64,000 nucleotides of DNA from Maea johnstoni (Eukaryota > Annelida > Polychaeta > Spionida > Magelonidae), in contig OZ012694.1 of assembly GCA_963942565.1 (NCBI GenBank), forward strand, positions 24,078,960-24,142,959. The letters are read 5' to 3'. Positions within the stretch are counted from its first letter, which is position 1, and each line of letters opens with the position of its first letter. The notes beneath the pieces were generated by a model. The model did no database searches. It was not told the origin of the DNA and worked only from the letters and a program-made list of their open reading frames with translations. This document shows positions 15,873 to 29,500 of this stretch, in pieces. Made by a program: the position numbers and the translations under genes.

Positions 15873-16487
15873 CCGTATTTTCACGCATATAAGACACACT
15901 TTTTTACACAAATTTTAACACTCATTACGGGGGTGCGTCTTATACACAAAGCTAGAAATCTAGGGTCTTTTACATCGAGTGCCCAGGCCACACAGAGATC
16001 ACAAATCGATGACCAGCCATTACAGCAACCCATATCAGAATTGAGGCTCGGGTATGATTTCATTTCAATTGTGTTTCTAACATGTTTAGCACGTCTCCAG
16101 CGGTTCAACTTCAGCAGTACTGGTAAAACCTTATCAGTCCTATCTGGCCGTAGACACCATAGTGAATTGTTTGTTATATCAGACCTGTCCAGCCGGTTCT
16201 ATTTTAAGAACAATAATTACAATACACTGCATGAATGTCCAAGCCCCTATTGTCCATAGAGTAGCATAGTGACTTCAAATTACAATCAACGTTATCTTTG
16301 TCCGTATCCAATGCTAGTTAGTAAGATGACCCCCATTTCTTTCATTTGTATTTAGAAAATAGCTAGAGACATGGACCAAAAGGGGGTTGCGTACTATACA
16401 CAAAGCTAAGGTACATACACCTTTTTAAAGGCCTGAACAAGGGCTGCGTCTTATATACGGGTGCGTCTTATACGCACGAAAATACAG
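15873..16487. mobile_element. Tigger/pogo-like non-autonomous element
   Basis: Ends CCGTATTTTCACGCATATAA (left) and, read inward from the right, CTGTATTTTCGTGCGTATAA, followed by AAGACRCAC on each side. TA flanks both ends. GTGCGTCTTATAC motifs recur inside. At 615 bp it has no DDE-type coding frame. Confidence 0.85.
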
Positions 16488-16807
16488 TAATCATTCATAG
16501 TAATTACCAGTCCAGGCTCTACTAGATTCCCACAATAGGTTGCTACTGTTCCTCCAGCCTAGGAATTTCCCTGACATGAACCACAGTATCTTCAAGTAAT
16601 GTTCTAGGCGCCTAGCAATGCTAGCATTCATATTGAGATACTTTAAACTGTTTGTATGAATTTGACATGTCATATAAAGCAATCACTGGTTGACAAAGAC
16701 AAATGGGAGTTCTAGTATATAGTTTACAAGGATGTTGTGGTCAAAATGAAGCACTGACTACCTGCTGGCTAAGGCCCTGATTTGGAGATAACTTTCTATG
16801 AACAACT

Positions 16808-18529
16808 CTATGGCAGAAATACTGCTACAAGTCCCATGCACTGTGCGGGATCCTTCATATATCCACAATGTCTCCATGCCTTTTCGCGCAGGTCGAAAGC
16901 CTGCATCAGTCCTGTAATCTCCTCTGTGTCCCCACCACTCATGGTGCTGCCCCCTACAACGTAAACCACATGATCAACAAGTGCAACGCCTGCTTGGCTC
17001 TGAACAGTGGGCATGTCGCTGATAATGGTCCACTGGTTCGCTACGACATTGTAGGACTCGACCTGGGCCACCTCAGAGAACTCGCCAAACTTCTTGGCCT
17101 GGCCTCCGATCACATACAGACACTCTTGATAGTAGCACATGGCATGATCGAAGCGTTCGAAATGCATCTGCATTCTGCGGTGCCACTTGTTGGTTGGGGA
17201 GTGGTACATGAGGAGGGCTGAGGTCCCGGCGTCCGTATCATGGGCGGAGATAATAGAGTTGGCACCTCCTGATACATAGAGCAGCGGGCCGATGCCGCAC
17301 GCAGCGTGGCCCTGGGTGGGCTTGGGCAGGTTAGCAACGTAGGCCCAGGCATCCTTCGCTGGATTGTAACATTCCACGGAGGACAGGGCGGCGTCATAGC
17401 CACAGCCACCAACTGCAAACAAACGGTTCTCGATCGCAGTCAGGGTGTGAGACTCTCTCACTTCCATCATACTGGATACTTCACGCCAGCGATCGTGACA
17501 CGGGTTGTACTGGAATGCAATGTCACGGGCATCATGGCCATCGTTACCACCACAAACAAAGACAAAATTTGAGAGGACTGTTACACCTAAGTTCGAAAGT
17601 CTGATAGGCAGACTTTCACAGAGTTCAGTCTTCTGGGGCGAGTTCTTGTTTACAGCATATACGTAACATTGAGGTTTTGTTTCACTGTATTCCTTCTCCA
17701 GACCTCCCACAACGAAGAGTTCTTGCTTGGTGCTGCGTAATTTCGTGTCCGGAGTCTGTCTCAGGGGCTGTTCACGCAGGAGCATTACATATTCACTAGC
17801 TTTCTCAATCAACTTTTTACACTCATCATTTTCTTGTATGACTTTGACTTTCTTGACATGATGAATGATCTGCTCAGAAGTCAATAGTCCAAAGCGAACT
17901 GATTTCATGATCTTTCCAGCATAAGGATATCTTTCAGATCGATTAAAGTTTAGCCATTTGAGAGCTACCTGAAAAACACCTATTTCACGTAAGTTAGCCC
18001 CAAGTCTATCCATGGCAAGAAGAGTAGAGATCTGATCTAAGCGCAACTGCTGGAAATAATCAGTGTCAGAGAATGCAAACATATCCTTCACCATAAAACC
18101 CTTAATAAGCGCACAAGTGTCTTCTAGGGAAAACGTCTCCGCAATATTCAAGAAATCAACACAGTTTTCGAAGCATAAGTTGACAGTCATGTAGGACTGG
18201 CATAGCATCTTAGCATCTAAAGCCTGCAGATGTGTGACAGCTTGGAACACGTCCTGCAGATTCTTATCTGTCAAGTCCAGATCTTTCCCGTACATAAAGT
18301 CCATGAGAGGCGCAAAACCATTTTTGGTGATGCCATGAAGTTCTACCGAGTCTTCCCGACTCTCCCTCATCTGACTCTTGAACATGGTGCTGAAGTAGTC
18401 GCAGTGCTTCTCAAGAATCTGGCGGTGTAGGCGGTAGTGTTCGCCTTCAACGATGACAGCATAGTCGCTTCCTGCATCTCCCGGCTGAATCAGGAGAGGC
18501 AGGACAGCAGGAGCCGCACCCTCCTCCAT
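16808..18529 (-). CDS. BTB-BACK-Kelch (Kelch-like) protein, single large coding exon
   Basis: A 573-residue protein read from the ATG at 18529. The frame stays open upstream to a splice acceptor (TCTATTCCACAG, exon start about 18568) through a GTG at 18559, but the ATG gives the natural start MEEGAAPAV, so the upstream part is probably 5'UTR. Order: BTB at about residues 20-125 (HRQILEKHCDYFSTMF, VELHGI), BACK at about 130-235 (CVDFLNIAETFSLEDTC; VALKWL), then about six kelch blades at about 270-570 (FVCGGNDGHD, LFAVGGCGYD, LYVSGGAN, LYVIGGQAK, VYVVGGSTM). Family members are substrate adaptors for Cullin-3 ubiquitin ligases. The BACK-kelch linker recalls the KLHL9/13/26 group, but I do not assign an orthologue. 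No frame damage. Confidence 0.93.
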   Translation of the reverse strand: MEEGAAPAVLPLLIQPGDAGSDYAVIVEGEHYRLHRQILEKHCDYFSTMFKSQMRESREDSVELHGITKNGFAPLMDFMYGKDLDLTDKNLQDVFQAVTHLQALDAKMLCQSYMTVNLCFENCVDFLNIAETFSLEDTCALIKGFMVKDMFAFSDTDYFQQLRLDQISTLLAMDRLGANLREIGVFQVALKWLNFNRSERYPYAGKIMKSVRFGLLTSEQIIHHVKKVKVIQENDECKKLIEKASEYVMLLREQPLRQTPDTKLRSTKQELFVVGGLEKEYSETKPQCYVYAVNKNSPQKTELCESLPIRLSNLGVTVLSNFVFVCGGNDGHDARDIAFQYNPCHDRWREVSSMMEVRESHTLTAIENRLFAVGGCGYDAALSSVECYNPAKDAWAYVANLPKPTQGHAACGIGPLLYVSGGANSIISAHDTDAGTSALLMYHSPTNKWHRRMQMHFERFDHAMCYYQECLYVIGGQAKKFGEFSEVAQVESYNVVANQWTIISDMPTVQSQAGVALVDHVVYVVGGSTMSGGDTEEITGLMQAFDLREKAWRHCGYMKDPAQCMGLVAVFLP

Positions 18530-18747
18530 TATGCTGGTCAGCAACTCCCAAACAGGCACACTCAGAATACCTGTGGAATAGAAAATAAAAACATGAACAT
18601 CTCATTATTAATATTACTTCAAACCTTTAAGTACATAAAAAAACTTTTGAAGAGTTATTAGTGTCTGTTAGAGGTGCATGATTCTGCAGGACACAAATGG
18701 AGCATTTGACAACTTTTCATTCAATATACCAAATAGCTATGGGTATA

Positions 18748-18830
18748 CAGGTAACCTTGCTTACCTTCAAGGCTTGGAAAAATAGGGACCAAGAAAAGGT
18801 ATCCAAGGTAAGCGAAATCTAATTTACCTG
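18748..18830. mobile_element. Tiny TA-flanked MITE
   Basis: An 83-bp inverted repeat with ends CAGGTAACC..GCTTACCTTC and the matching complement GGTAAGC..TTACCTG, flanked by TA on both sides. The CAGGT start links it to the pogo-like MITE at 15491. Confidence 0.7.
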
Positions 18831-18849
18831 TACCTCAGATTCTGTACGA

Positions 18850-21120
18850 GTTGAACAAATAATACAAATAATGCTTAGGAAAAGTCCCTTTTTTAAGTAT
18901 GAGCAGTACTCAACACTAGCGGTAGTCCTATAGCCCAGGGCTAGTTGTCTCAGGAGGTTGGATCTGTCTGACTATCTCAGGACACAGCACAAATGTTGAT
19001 CACACCAGATATGCAACCAGCAGGTCTTGCTTAACAGCCTGGACAAGAAATTCTCAAGAGGCGTGTTCTGCCCATGTGCCTGACCAACTTACTCTATAAT
19101 GTAAATGATAAGTGAGCCCTCATTGATCTTTGTTTCCTAGTGATGTCACACTGACATTAGATTCAACGAGATTTGGTGTGACCAGGGCTTTGTAATGGGT
19201 GTCCTATGGCAAATGGTCTTTGGCAACCAATCCATGTGTCTATTCATATACGATTTAGGGCTATCTGAGGGTGCCTCAAGGAGGTTGGCCCGAACAGAGA
19301 GGTTGCGCGGTCAAAAAACAGTGGTCTTGAGACGTAGAGTGGTTTGCGAACATGTTCGCAGTCTACGGCCCAAGTCCACTCTACGTTCATTCAGTGATCA
19401 GGTGCCCGACGCATGGACATTTAAAAGGCTGTGAGGCATCCTCAAGATTCCCTTAAGGCACTCTTATAAAAATGAATGCTTATTAACGTACTAGGACCGT
19501 GAGCCTACCTCAAGGTTTCCTCAAGATCACCATCAAGGTTAATGCACTATCTCCTCAAGGTTTACTTACGGTCAGCACTCTGATCTTGTGGTAGCACCTT
19601 GAGGAGGTTGTGCATTAACCACAAGATGGACTGGTCAAGACTGGCCTTGCGGCCAGTTCATTTGTTATCCAAAACAGAAGACCTCCATCTGATTGCATGC
19701 GACCTGGTCACGGCACTTGGAGGCATGCGATCAATCAGCCGCATGGAGATCTTTGTCATTTGTGACCAGGCCTTAACATCTTACTCCGAGCTTGCAAAAA
19801 TATTGACTACCGTATAATTATTAGGAAGTGGAATACTGGCTGGGATCTTAGATGACCGAACACAAGTGGATTCGAAACCAGCCGGTCAACCTGAACATGC
19901 TAGCCTCAACCAGTGTCAACTAATAGCTGCTAATAGGCCAAAATTGATGCTCTGGGCACCCTCAGCTGGTGGTGGAGATAAGGTTTCTGTGTAATGTAAT
20001 CGATGCGAGAGCCCTGATTGGTCCTTGTTCCCACGTGACCTCGCACTGATGCCTTATCTGGTACTCCTGGCATGAGTCCAACATGTAACTATAGGGCATA
20101 CATAGTAATTGGTCTCTCGCTACATATCCATTCTTTTCTTCATCCAAGTTGGGATAAAGGCCTCCCCCCCCCCCCCCCCCGGCCTTTCCTACATACTACT
20201 CTAGTGCTCTATAAAGTCAACATTTCAGAAAAAAAACGATGTGAGTAACATTCTTAAGTATCTACATGTATGTTGTATATTGATAAGTAAGGTTTCCATT
20301 AAAAAAGAGCAATTTATATGTTTATATAGCCATGATCTGTACCCATATGACCAGTATCCATCCCACCAAGCATCTAGTTCTACATATAATTAACCTCAAC
20401 CCATACGCAACCCTCAATTCTTAAAACCACACTGCAGTTTAGAATTCAAACACTTTGTAACCATAGGTTTTAATTTATAATATAGATGGCAATCTTCAAG
20501 ATGTGCAATGATTGAATGATTGAACTAATATAGAACTGGTATCTCTAATTTTCATTAAGTACAATAATGTTCAGTGTGTGCTTGAGTGCAACTATGTGCA
20601 CTTCACTTAGAATTATTTGAGTCTATTGTAGATATCATCTAAATTTGACAGATATCATAAATAAACAATCTGACAACAATCACCTCTCCAGCCGGCGTCA
20701 AAATCCTGTCTGTGACTCACGATTCACAAGAGTCATATGACCGGTCGGTAAATTTACACCGTGTTAAAAGTGTACCGGTGAGAAAAGGGCAATGTAAATC
20801 GAACGCCGCTTTGCTGAAAAGCACAAAGTACGTAATTGTAAATGTTAAATCAAAGCGATAACGCGACGGCCGATGGTCAAGACGACTGATTATCAAAAGT
20901 GCCTTTAATTGGATATCCCCACTATTTTCTGAATTTGTTATTCAGATAATAACCAAAATGAAAAGGTGTTACAGTGATCAGGATTGATATTTTATTCGGA
21001 GAGGTAGATACCAGTGAAATGTGTAGCTGACTGACTGAAAGATTTCGTACCCATGATCTTGAATTAAGAGTGTCACCTAAGCCAATATATAAGTATCTTC
21101 AGTTAATCATTTTTTTTTTT
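18850..21120. other. Gene-free region upstream of the Kelch gene
   Basis: Contains a diverged repeated segment (about 19085-19170 and 20000-20060 share AGCCCT.ATTG.TC.TTGT and TGA..TC.CACTGA blocks) and a C-tract at about 20163-20180. A CpG-richer patch lies at about 20690-20900 and could hold the upstream exon or promoter of the Kelch gene, but I see no element that proves it. Confidence 0.4.
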
Positions 21121-21124
21121 GGAA

Positions 21125-21292
21125 TTTCGTTAGAGTTTCGGGAGAAAACCATCGTCTAACCGCAAGTCACTGGCAACTTCTCACATGCTTACGATTAGAT
21201 GTGAATAAGGGCAGTGTTCAGTTGAGAGAGAGCAAGCAGTCAGTGGCAACGCCTTATACCGCTCAGCCACCAGGGCTGGCTCCATTACCATG
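21125..21292 (-). repeat. tRNA-like SINE fragment
   Basis: On the minus strand, GCCCTGGTGGCTGAGCGG is a typical Leu/Ser-tRNA-like D-arm/A box. About 100 bp downstream, GGTTTTCTCCCG resembles a decayed B-box or SINE body. It lacks a complete cloverleaf, so it is read as a SINE fragment. Confidence 0.45.
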
Positions 21293-21299
21293 AGACTGC

Positions 21300-22830
21300 A
21301 TAAACAACATATTTCGTTGAATAAACACTAGAATACTACCACTGATGCAATCTACTTCAATTAAACAATTGACAACACCGACGAACTGACAGAGATACCA
21401 GAGATTTTGATTAGAACGTCTCTGGAGATACATACAAACTGGCACAACAGTCTTTTACAATTGACCACACATATAGATACATGAAATTCTTTGACGTTTG
21501 TCATTATTAACTATCAAGACATTTCTAACACCCAGATCACAGCAACCGGTAAGCCAAGTAGAACGTACATGTGTTTTAAAACTTTTTTTTTTGCTTGATT
21601 AGCCCAACGCGTCGACCCCTTTGTACTGACGTTTGTTTCATAAATATGAAGATCTTTAAAAAAAGACTCGATTTATATAGATGATGATGTATGCCATGTA
21701 CGGTATACACCAGATTGTGTACGAGTTAGCTTAAAGGTGACTAGAGTACTAATTCAGTTGCACCATTATACAACGCGGATTGGTTTGCGTCCAAATCTCT
21801 GACCCAAGCATTAAACAGTTTCAAAACATTACAATTATATTTGGGTAAACTTCGTGGATTCTATAGAGTCTAGAACACCTGCCACCATGCACATCAGCTC
21901 TCCTGACCACCAGTTCCCATGGAATCGGACGTCCTGGTTGTATATAAAATCAGTTCAATCAGGATAGACATTGGTGACACTATACCCAGTAGTACACATT
22001 TCAGGTTTCCTACACAGGTAAAGGATAAAATGAAAAAGCATACACAAATTTCAATATTGATAAATATCATTAGTACAGTGTAAATTTTGATTATAAGTAG
22101 GATCATAGCCTTTCTACATAATGGCATTGCAGGGAGAAGTAGGGGCCCATCATGAGCCCGTTCTTTGCCACGCCCCCCCCCCCCCCCCCCCCCTTATGGT
22201 GTAGACTTTGTTTGTTGATTTCTCACTTATATGGCCAGGAAGTGATAGTATGATGATGTCTGGACATAACATAACTGCAACCAATACCAAGTGACTTCAT
22301 TTTACGCGACATTAGTTATTGAACTGAACGCTGTGTGAGAATACTCAGATTACAAATTGCACGTTGACGGCATGAGCGCGAATCATTGTTCCGAAAAAGC
22401 AATTATCAATATAGGCACGTAGCATTGAACTGTCGGTGTAAGGCGACAGTTGTCCTGCCTTCGTCTATACATGTCGTATATCTTTTAAGTACGTAGTTAT
22501 ATACATAGTTTGAAACATGTACACCATCGTTATGAAATAAAAGCTTATTGTATCTGAGACAGCCTATCTAGGTTTTGTTGGTGTGTACATTCCAGTATCA
22601 AACCACAGATTTCCCAGCTTCGAGTATACTGTTACACCGCTAAGGCGTGTACTTAAACCGGCATCTCTGCTCACCTGTAGTGTGTGCTCACCTGATATGG
22701 TAACCTACTGGCTTAAAGGTCGACGCCTGAAGAAACTGGTGTACTACCTCAGAGAACACTGCATCTAAGACTAAGGTAAGAGTTGTGGTATGCATTTTAT
22801 AGTTATGGACCTTTTCTGATGGCATAGACA
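21300..22830. other. Gene-free stretch with a repeat copy
   Basis: 21330-21530 is a second copy of the repeat at 14110-14290. A C-tract lies at about 22172-22193. A small open frame at 22583-22768 has no recognisable domain. Confidence 0.45.
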
Positions 22831-22840
22831 TGGACTGATG

Positions 22841-22920
<80 letters not shown>
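22841..22920. repeat. (GA)n microsatellite, about 80 bp
   Basis: Uninterrupted GA dinucleotide run. Confidence 0.97.
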
Positions 22921-22922
<2 letters not shown>

Positions 22923-23164
22923 TCTTAGCTCATCTGATGATTGACATGTCTAAGCTGCCATATATTATTGAACAGACTTGCCGAATTAGTTCACATTTAT
23001 CTCACCAGATGAACAGAGACCTTAGTTTTCAGAGTATGACACACTACTTTTGTACATACTGTGTAGATGACCAAGTGGTGCCACCTATCTGCCATTGACG
23101 GTACTATACAACACTGGTTGGTCAAATCAGTGACTTTGAGCCTAGTCTGGTATTAATGCTGATG

Positions 23165-23300
23165 TCCTTACTAGTTCATCTTGAATAGCCAGCCTATATA
23201 ACCAATGTCAGTATTAAGGTTCATCCAATCCCAGATCATTGATTGTGATTTTTATTATATAAGGGATGCAGAATGAAGTTAGTAAACTTGTACCTGCTAT
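23165..23300 (+). repeat. Partial duplicate of the SDR first-exon upstream region
   Basis: The block from AGCCTATATAACCAATG through AAGGTTCATCCAATCCCAG and GATTGTGATTTTTATTAT matches 23430-23525, which holds the acceptor and initiation codon of the SDR gene. In this upstream copy the ATG position reads GAATGAAGTT. It is a local duplication, not a second exon that I can support. Confidence 0.6.
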
Positions 23301-23508
23301 TTTATCCTAAATATAAAAGCTGTGATATTTATGTCACATCACACGGATGAAATGGGGCTAGACCCAATGTGTGTCGTTTATCCAGGCCATACACACAGTT
23401 GCCGATCCCGACATACATGTCCCTGTTTATAGGCAGCCTTCTATAGACAATAACAGTTCTAAGGTTCCTCCAATTTCAGGTTGTGATTTTTGTTGTAGGG
23501 TGTGGAGG

Positions 23509-26500
23509 ATGGAGTTCACTCTGGCTGTGGGATGCCTGTCCCTGGGTGCAGCCCTTTTCTTACTGAAGTTTTACATCAAATGGAACACTCCCTGCTGCAA
23601 ATGCCCATCTGACCTTACTGGTAAAACAGCTCTCATCACAGGTGGCAGCACTGGTATGTCCTGTAATTCTCTTTCAATGTATCAGATGGAATGGGGGTTT
23701 ATTCATTGTTACTTTTCCTGCCATTTGTAGATATTGTAAATTCTAGTGGTGCAGGAAACTGTAGTGCTCGGAAAAACCAACAACGAAACTTAAAACAGGA
23801 AGCTTGACTGAAATCAGGGCTCAAAATTAGGGGGTGCCAGAGCCTAGGGCTCCCTTGATTTCTTCTGTGGTTCCCTCAAATGTCTGCAGGGAGCCTAAAG
23901 ATGTACTGGTTTGTATACACACCACCCATCAGAAGCATTTAAAGATGCAATTGGGTTCCGTGGAAAAAATCTTAATTTTGAGCCCTGGAAATGTTTTATT
24001 TTGGGAATTGTGGTACTCCCTATTACGATTAAAGGCTGGGTATACAGTAAATCAGCTGTTTTTGAGAAAAGTGTGTTGTTCTACATAATCTATTAACCCT
24101 TGTGAGTCCAAATTGTGATTTTCCCCACATGTATCTGATGCCAAATTATAATGGGGATTATTGTCCAAAATCAAGTACCAAGTTGTTCATGTTTGAGAGT
24201 CTAATAAGTATAGAACTTTGGCACACCATAGTTGTGTTACATTTCAAAATGAACCCCGAATCAAGCACAACAGTCTGACAGCCAATTGCCTATTTTTTTT
24301 TAGCTATCTAGGAAGTGTTAAAGGAGGGGACAAATTCAGACTTGTATGCATGCACACATCTTATTCAGCTTTCATTTACTTATCCCATTTTTCAACATTT
24401 TAAGGTTCAAAAATGCTACACAGAATTTGGAAACATTATGGATCCTTCAAGACACCTGATGCCAAATAGTGTTAGATAATGTTGGCTTTTAAATAACCTA
24501 TGATTGCTTATTTGTTTTGACAATATTTTACTATATATCTTACCAATACCTGATAACACCATATCTTTCAAGAGTTTTATATTTTCTTTGACAAATGATC
24601 ATTTTTAAATGCTTTGTAAGTTGGTACATCTATTTAGCATTTACTTTCACTATCTCTTTTGCAGGTATTGGTTATGAGACTGCTTTAGGGTTAGCTAAGA
24701 GGAATGCAAGAGTCATTTTGGCCTGTAGGAACATGGAACAAGCCTCCAAATCTTGCAAACGAATGCAATATGAATCTGGCAACACAGATATCACTGTGAA
24801 ACAGGTGGACATGAGCCTTATGAAATCTGTGAGACAGTTAGCAGAGAAAATACTACAGGAAGAAAAACGATTGGACATCCTCATCAACAATGCTGCTGTT
24901 ATTGGTACTATATATTTTAAACGGTTGTTTTTGTTATCATTGCTGTTGTTTGGTTTTGTTATAAAGTTCATCACTTTTAAGGATTTTATTGCTTAGGAAA
25001 TTGTTTTCTTGATTTATTTTGTTTCGCTAACTTTGTTGTTTCTACTTTAATTTTTCTTGTTTTTTTCTGTATTTTTAATTTGTTAAGGTTTCAACAATTG
25101 CTAAAGGTCTTTATTCTTATTTTCCTCTTCTCAGTTTCTTCTCTGGTTATGTAGTGGTAAAACCATTGTAAAACTAGACAAAGCAGCACACCATCATTAG
25201 AAAATTGGTGGTAGAATTCAATCCTTTTTCAGACACCGGGTAATTAAGATTAGTTTATTACTCTTACTTACATGAAGTTAGTAGCAAATATGAAAATCCA
25301 TTTTAAAAATGCTTTTGATCTGAGAAATGTCTATGTAATTTTACAAATACTCCAGGTTCTGGCAATATTATTGACTGACTAGCCTAGACTAGTCAGATTG
25401 TAATGTTAACATTTTTATTGAGCTTGTTTCATCTCCTGTCCTCTATGTATATGGGGCTTGTAGGTAAACTGGTAGCAATAAACAATATTGATGGCAAAAT
25501 CAAGTATCTAGTATTTTCCAAACATTTTTTTCTAAAAAAATCAAATGTATATTCATTTCACTATATATTTCATATACTTTTGATTACAAAGAGTCTAATC
25601 ATGTTTTGTCATTTGATATAAGGTCAAGTAATTGTTTGAGTAGGGCTAGTAGATTTAACCCTTCTAATGCTGAGGCTACTTTCGTCCTAAGCACAAGAAT
25701 GTAAATATCTTTGAAAAACATCTAAAACCTGTCATGCTGGTATTCATTGGAAAGCTCTCACTGAGTACTTTCAGATGAGTACCCAATTGCCAGGGTTTCA
25801 CTTATTTTTCAGCGTTTTTGTGTTAATTGGAATTGGCAAAATAGCCACCAGCTGCATAAGGGTTAAGGTATGACTTGCCTCATTAGACCCGAGGAACTGA
25901 TTAGTAGTTGTTGGACCCTGTACTCAATCGTATACCTTTTCTCTTTGCAGGTTTTCCCAATAGGGTACTGACTGAAGAGGGTTTGGAATTGACATTTGCT
26001 ACTAATTATTTTGGTCACTTTTTATTGACCAATCTTCTCTTGGGTAAGTCTGTTGTCGACAATGAAATTTGGATCCATTTTCTTTTACATTTATATTTGT
26101 TTTAGATTTAGATTTATCCCATTAACATTAAAAGTGAACATTCTGACACATATAGATACCTTAATTACACAGTAATAGAGTGATGAGTAGCTGCAGTTCC
26201 TATCAGATTTGAAAATTCCTCTTCAAATAAATTTCAAATATCACTATTTCAATTATTCATTTTTTAAGTTGTAAGATGAAATGCACACTCCATTTCCATG
26301 TGGGTGAAGATTTGTAGATTCTAGAATGGTTTCTGAGTTATAAATACATGTCAGTTAAGCAAAATGAATAATGCCACTAATGAACTAAAGATGGCAGCAC
26401 TATCTCAAAGGAATGCATATAAGATGAAGCTGCATCTCTTTAGACTTCACTTTGAGGGTGAAAATATAATTTTTGGCTAGGCTGTCGTTCCCTTGGGGTA

Positions 26501-29500
26501 CATCACATGAATATTTCCTTATTAAAGGCACCATATGAGATGTATTTCTAGGATTTTGAATAAATTTAGATTGTTTTAAGAAATTAAGTGTGCCTCACTT
26601 TAAAAGAACAATAGTTTGAAAGCTTTTCTACAATATCCCATATTGATGATAGTAGCGCTGGCTAAAATAACCTAGAATAGCTTATGGCTGACTAACCTCT
26701 AGAATACATGTATAGTATGTATAAGATGTGATTTAGCCCATATCTGCTTGGAGGTCTTCCTGATAGATGTTGTCTGTACCTATACTACTAGTAGATATAA
26801 CTCAAATTAATCGGAATACAAAATATTCATTGGAAAGTTGCAAGTTAGGCTCTAATTGATATGTTCCTGTTAAAAAGACTATGGTCATAAATATATTGCC
26901 CATGTGGCTGGGTCATTTTTGTCTATACAGGCATGAATGCGTTAAGCAACCTGAATTTGAATCTTGTTTCATTTGCTCCCAAGTGAAGGAAATGCCTTGA
27001 ATTGGTATCCAATGTGTCTGCATCACTTTTTGATTTGACTGACAAGATGAATTGTATTCTTTGCAGATCTCCTAAAGCAGTCCGCACCGAGCCGCATCAT
27101 AACATTATCATCTCTTGCACATAAAATGACTGGAGGTTTAGAGCTGGACAATCTCAACTCTGAGAAGCACTACCCACGAGCCACCGTCTATGCTGACACC
27201 AAGCTAGCTAATGTTTACCTAACTAAGGAGTTAAGTCGCAGACTGGATGGTACAGGTACCTGAGTTTTCACAATCGCACATCTCTGTTTTCTAACTCTTG
27301 GCTTAGATTCTGTTAAGGAGAAGAACGTCAAAAATAAAATGTGAGAGTGATTTTTCTGTTTCCTATTGCTTTTAAAGACTTAGGGTAAATTGCGATCAGA
27401 GAGAAACCATAGAAGTTTCCATCTCATTATGAGACATTAATGCTGAAGAGGTTATGACAAATGTTTACTTTTTTCAATTTTAGCTGAGACTTGAAATGGG
27501 GTGGGGGATGATGACCTGCCACAAACAGGACTCTCAGCCTTCATTTGGGTACGGGTCACAGCTGGGGATCAATAGCTGCAGATGTAACATATTTTTATAT
27601 GGTCAAACTTTCGGCTTAACTGAAGTATCTCGGACCCACCCTATGATGCAAAATTCTAGAGGGTTCAATACAGCTGCTACAATCATATGGACCAGAATCA
27701 ATATTTTTCGTTTGTATATTCCCTCGGTTTCTTCCTAATAAGGATGGGTCTGGGATACTTCAGTTAGGCCAAATTTTCCACCTGTGGAAAATACGAAACC
27801 TAATATGTTTACGAGATGGTTATAGTTAACAGGCAATTGCATAAACCAAAAATTCTTTAAAAAAAAGTTTTTTGTGTATGGCAGGAAAAAAATCAAAATT
27901 ATAAGTAGAGATAGAGCTTATTTACCTACTGGGCTAGACCCTCCGTGCCGTATCGTTACGGCCCTATGCTATTGTTGCTCTGACGGACCTCACCTATACG
28001 GCACTAGTCCTCACATGCAAAAAACTGGAAGCTGAGTCGGTGTATTGTGATGAAAACACTCCGTCACTAGTTTAATGGATAAGTTTGTAGGAATTAAGTT
28101 GATAAAGGCTCATAAGGGCCAGATTTTTGAATAAAGTTCTTAAACTGCTATAAAAGTGTTTTTTCTGACTTGTTCCCTCGGTCGCCGTAGTCTGCCAGAG
28201 CGGAACTAACGTAAGTTGGCCGCGCACGTCGTAAAAGTTTATCGAAGTTCAATTGTTGGACAGCACGCGGACGTGTGTTTGAGCTTGGAGATAACGCAAC
28301 ATCTCGTCTGACAACGCGAGAATTAGCGGCCATTTTGCGGATTAGGAGGCCTTCCATGTACCTCCATGAAAATTTAAGATTTTTCCAAAAAGGAAGAGGT
28401 TAGTAAAATATAATATTGTCTTGAATGATAAATAAACACTGGTCTACAAATACAACTAAGTTTTATTTCATTCAAATGTGTCAGTGCAAAATCACGTAAC
28501 AGCTTCCAAAAATTTCAACGTGAGGATCCTTGCCCCCACGGCAAACGGTACGGACAGCCTAAGGGGGCAAGTCTCCTGGTCTACTACTGGGCATGTAGCC
28601 GATTGACTGGATTACAGTTCTCCACTGCCTAACCTTTTCTATGTTATTTTATTTCAGGAGTGACAGCCAACTGTGTGCACCCTGGAAGCTGCTACACTAA
28701 TCTGTTCAATAATTTGATGTTTCCTGTTAATCACCTTCTCAAGCTCATAGCCTGGGCATTCTTCAAGGTAAGTATCATTATGATGGCATGGAAGAGGTTA
28801 GGGGACGGTTACTTGATTTATTGGTTCCCGGATCCACCGAACAAACTGGAGTAGACCCGACGGGAAAATAAATGTAATCCCCCCACTTTCTTTTGTGCTC
28901 TGCTGCCGAGCCAGAAGTAGGTAAACCAAACCCACAATAAATTGACCATGGATGGTAATAAAACTAAAAAACTATAAGAGTATTAATACCAGAGCAATAC
29001 AAAATTACAATAGCAATGCAATACAGTGTTGTTGAAATGCTTCATCTTACTAAAAAATCATTCTTTTAATATTCAAAAATATGGTTTAGGTATGTATTTT
29101 AGTACTATCCAAAAAATTATTTTGTTTTTAACCTCCCTCCTGACTGCTTACTTAGATTTTCGTGTGTTAAATTCTTTTTTTAAAAATCAACTTTATTGGA
29201 AATTACCTACCTCCCGACCCTGTAAAGTTAGTCTGGGAAGGATCCGGGAACCAATAAATCAAGAAACCGTCGCCTTAGGGCCGTTCCATTTAAAAGTGTG
29301 GTTGGGGGGAGGAACGGAAGATAATCAAAATTTGACACCCCCCCCCCCCCCTACTGTCAGAGATCATATCTAATCTCATGGGGTAAAATAAATCAGAATT
29401 CAAACCCCCCCCCCCCTCAAAAAATATTCTGTTCCTCCCACCCCACACACTTTTAAATGGAACAGCTCTCAGAGGATGATGGGAGAGTGGTAATTGTTCC

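Noticed and set aside
16808-18559. Start of the Kelch-like protein at the GTG of 18559
   Set aside because: Animal genes rarely start at GTG. An in-frame ATG at 18529 lies just before the BTB domain and a splice acceptor sits just upstream.
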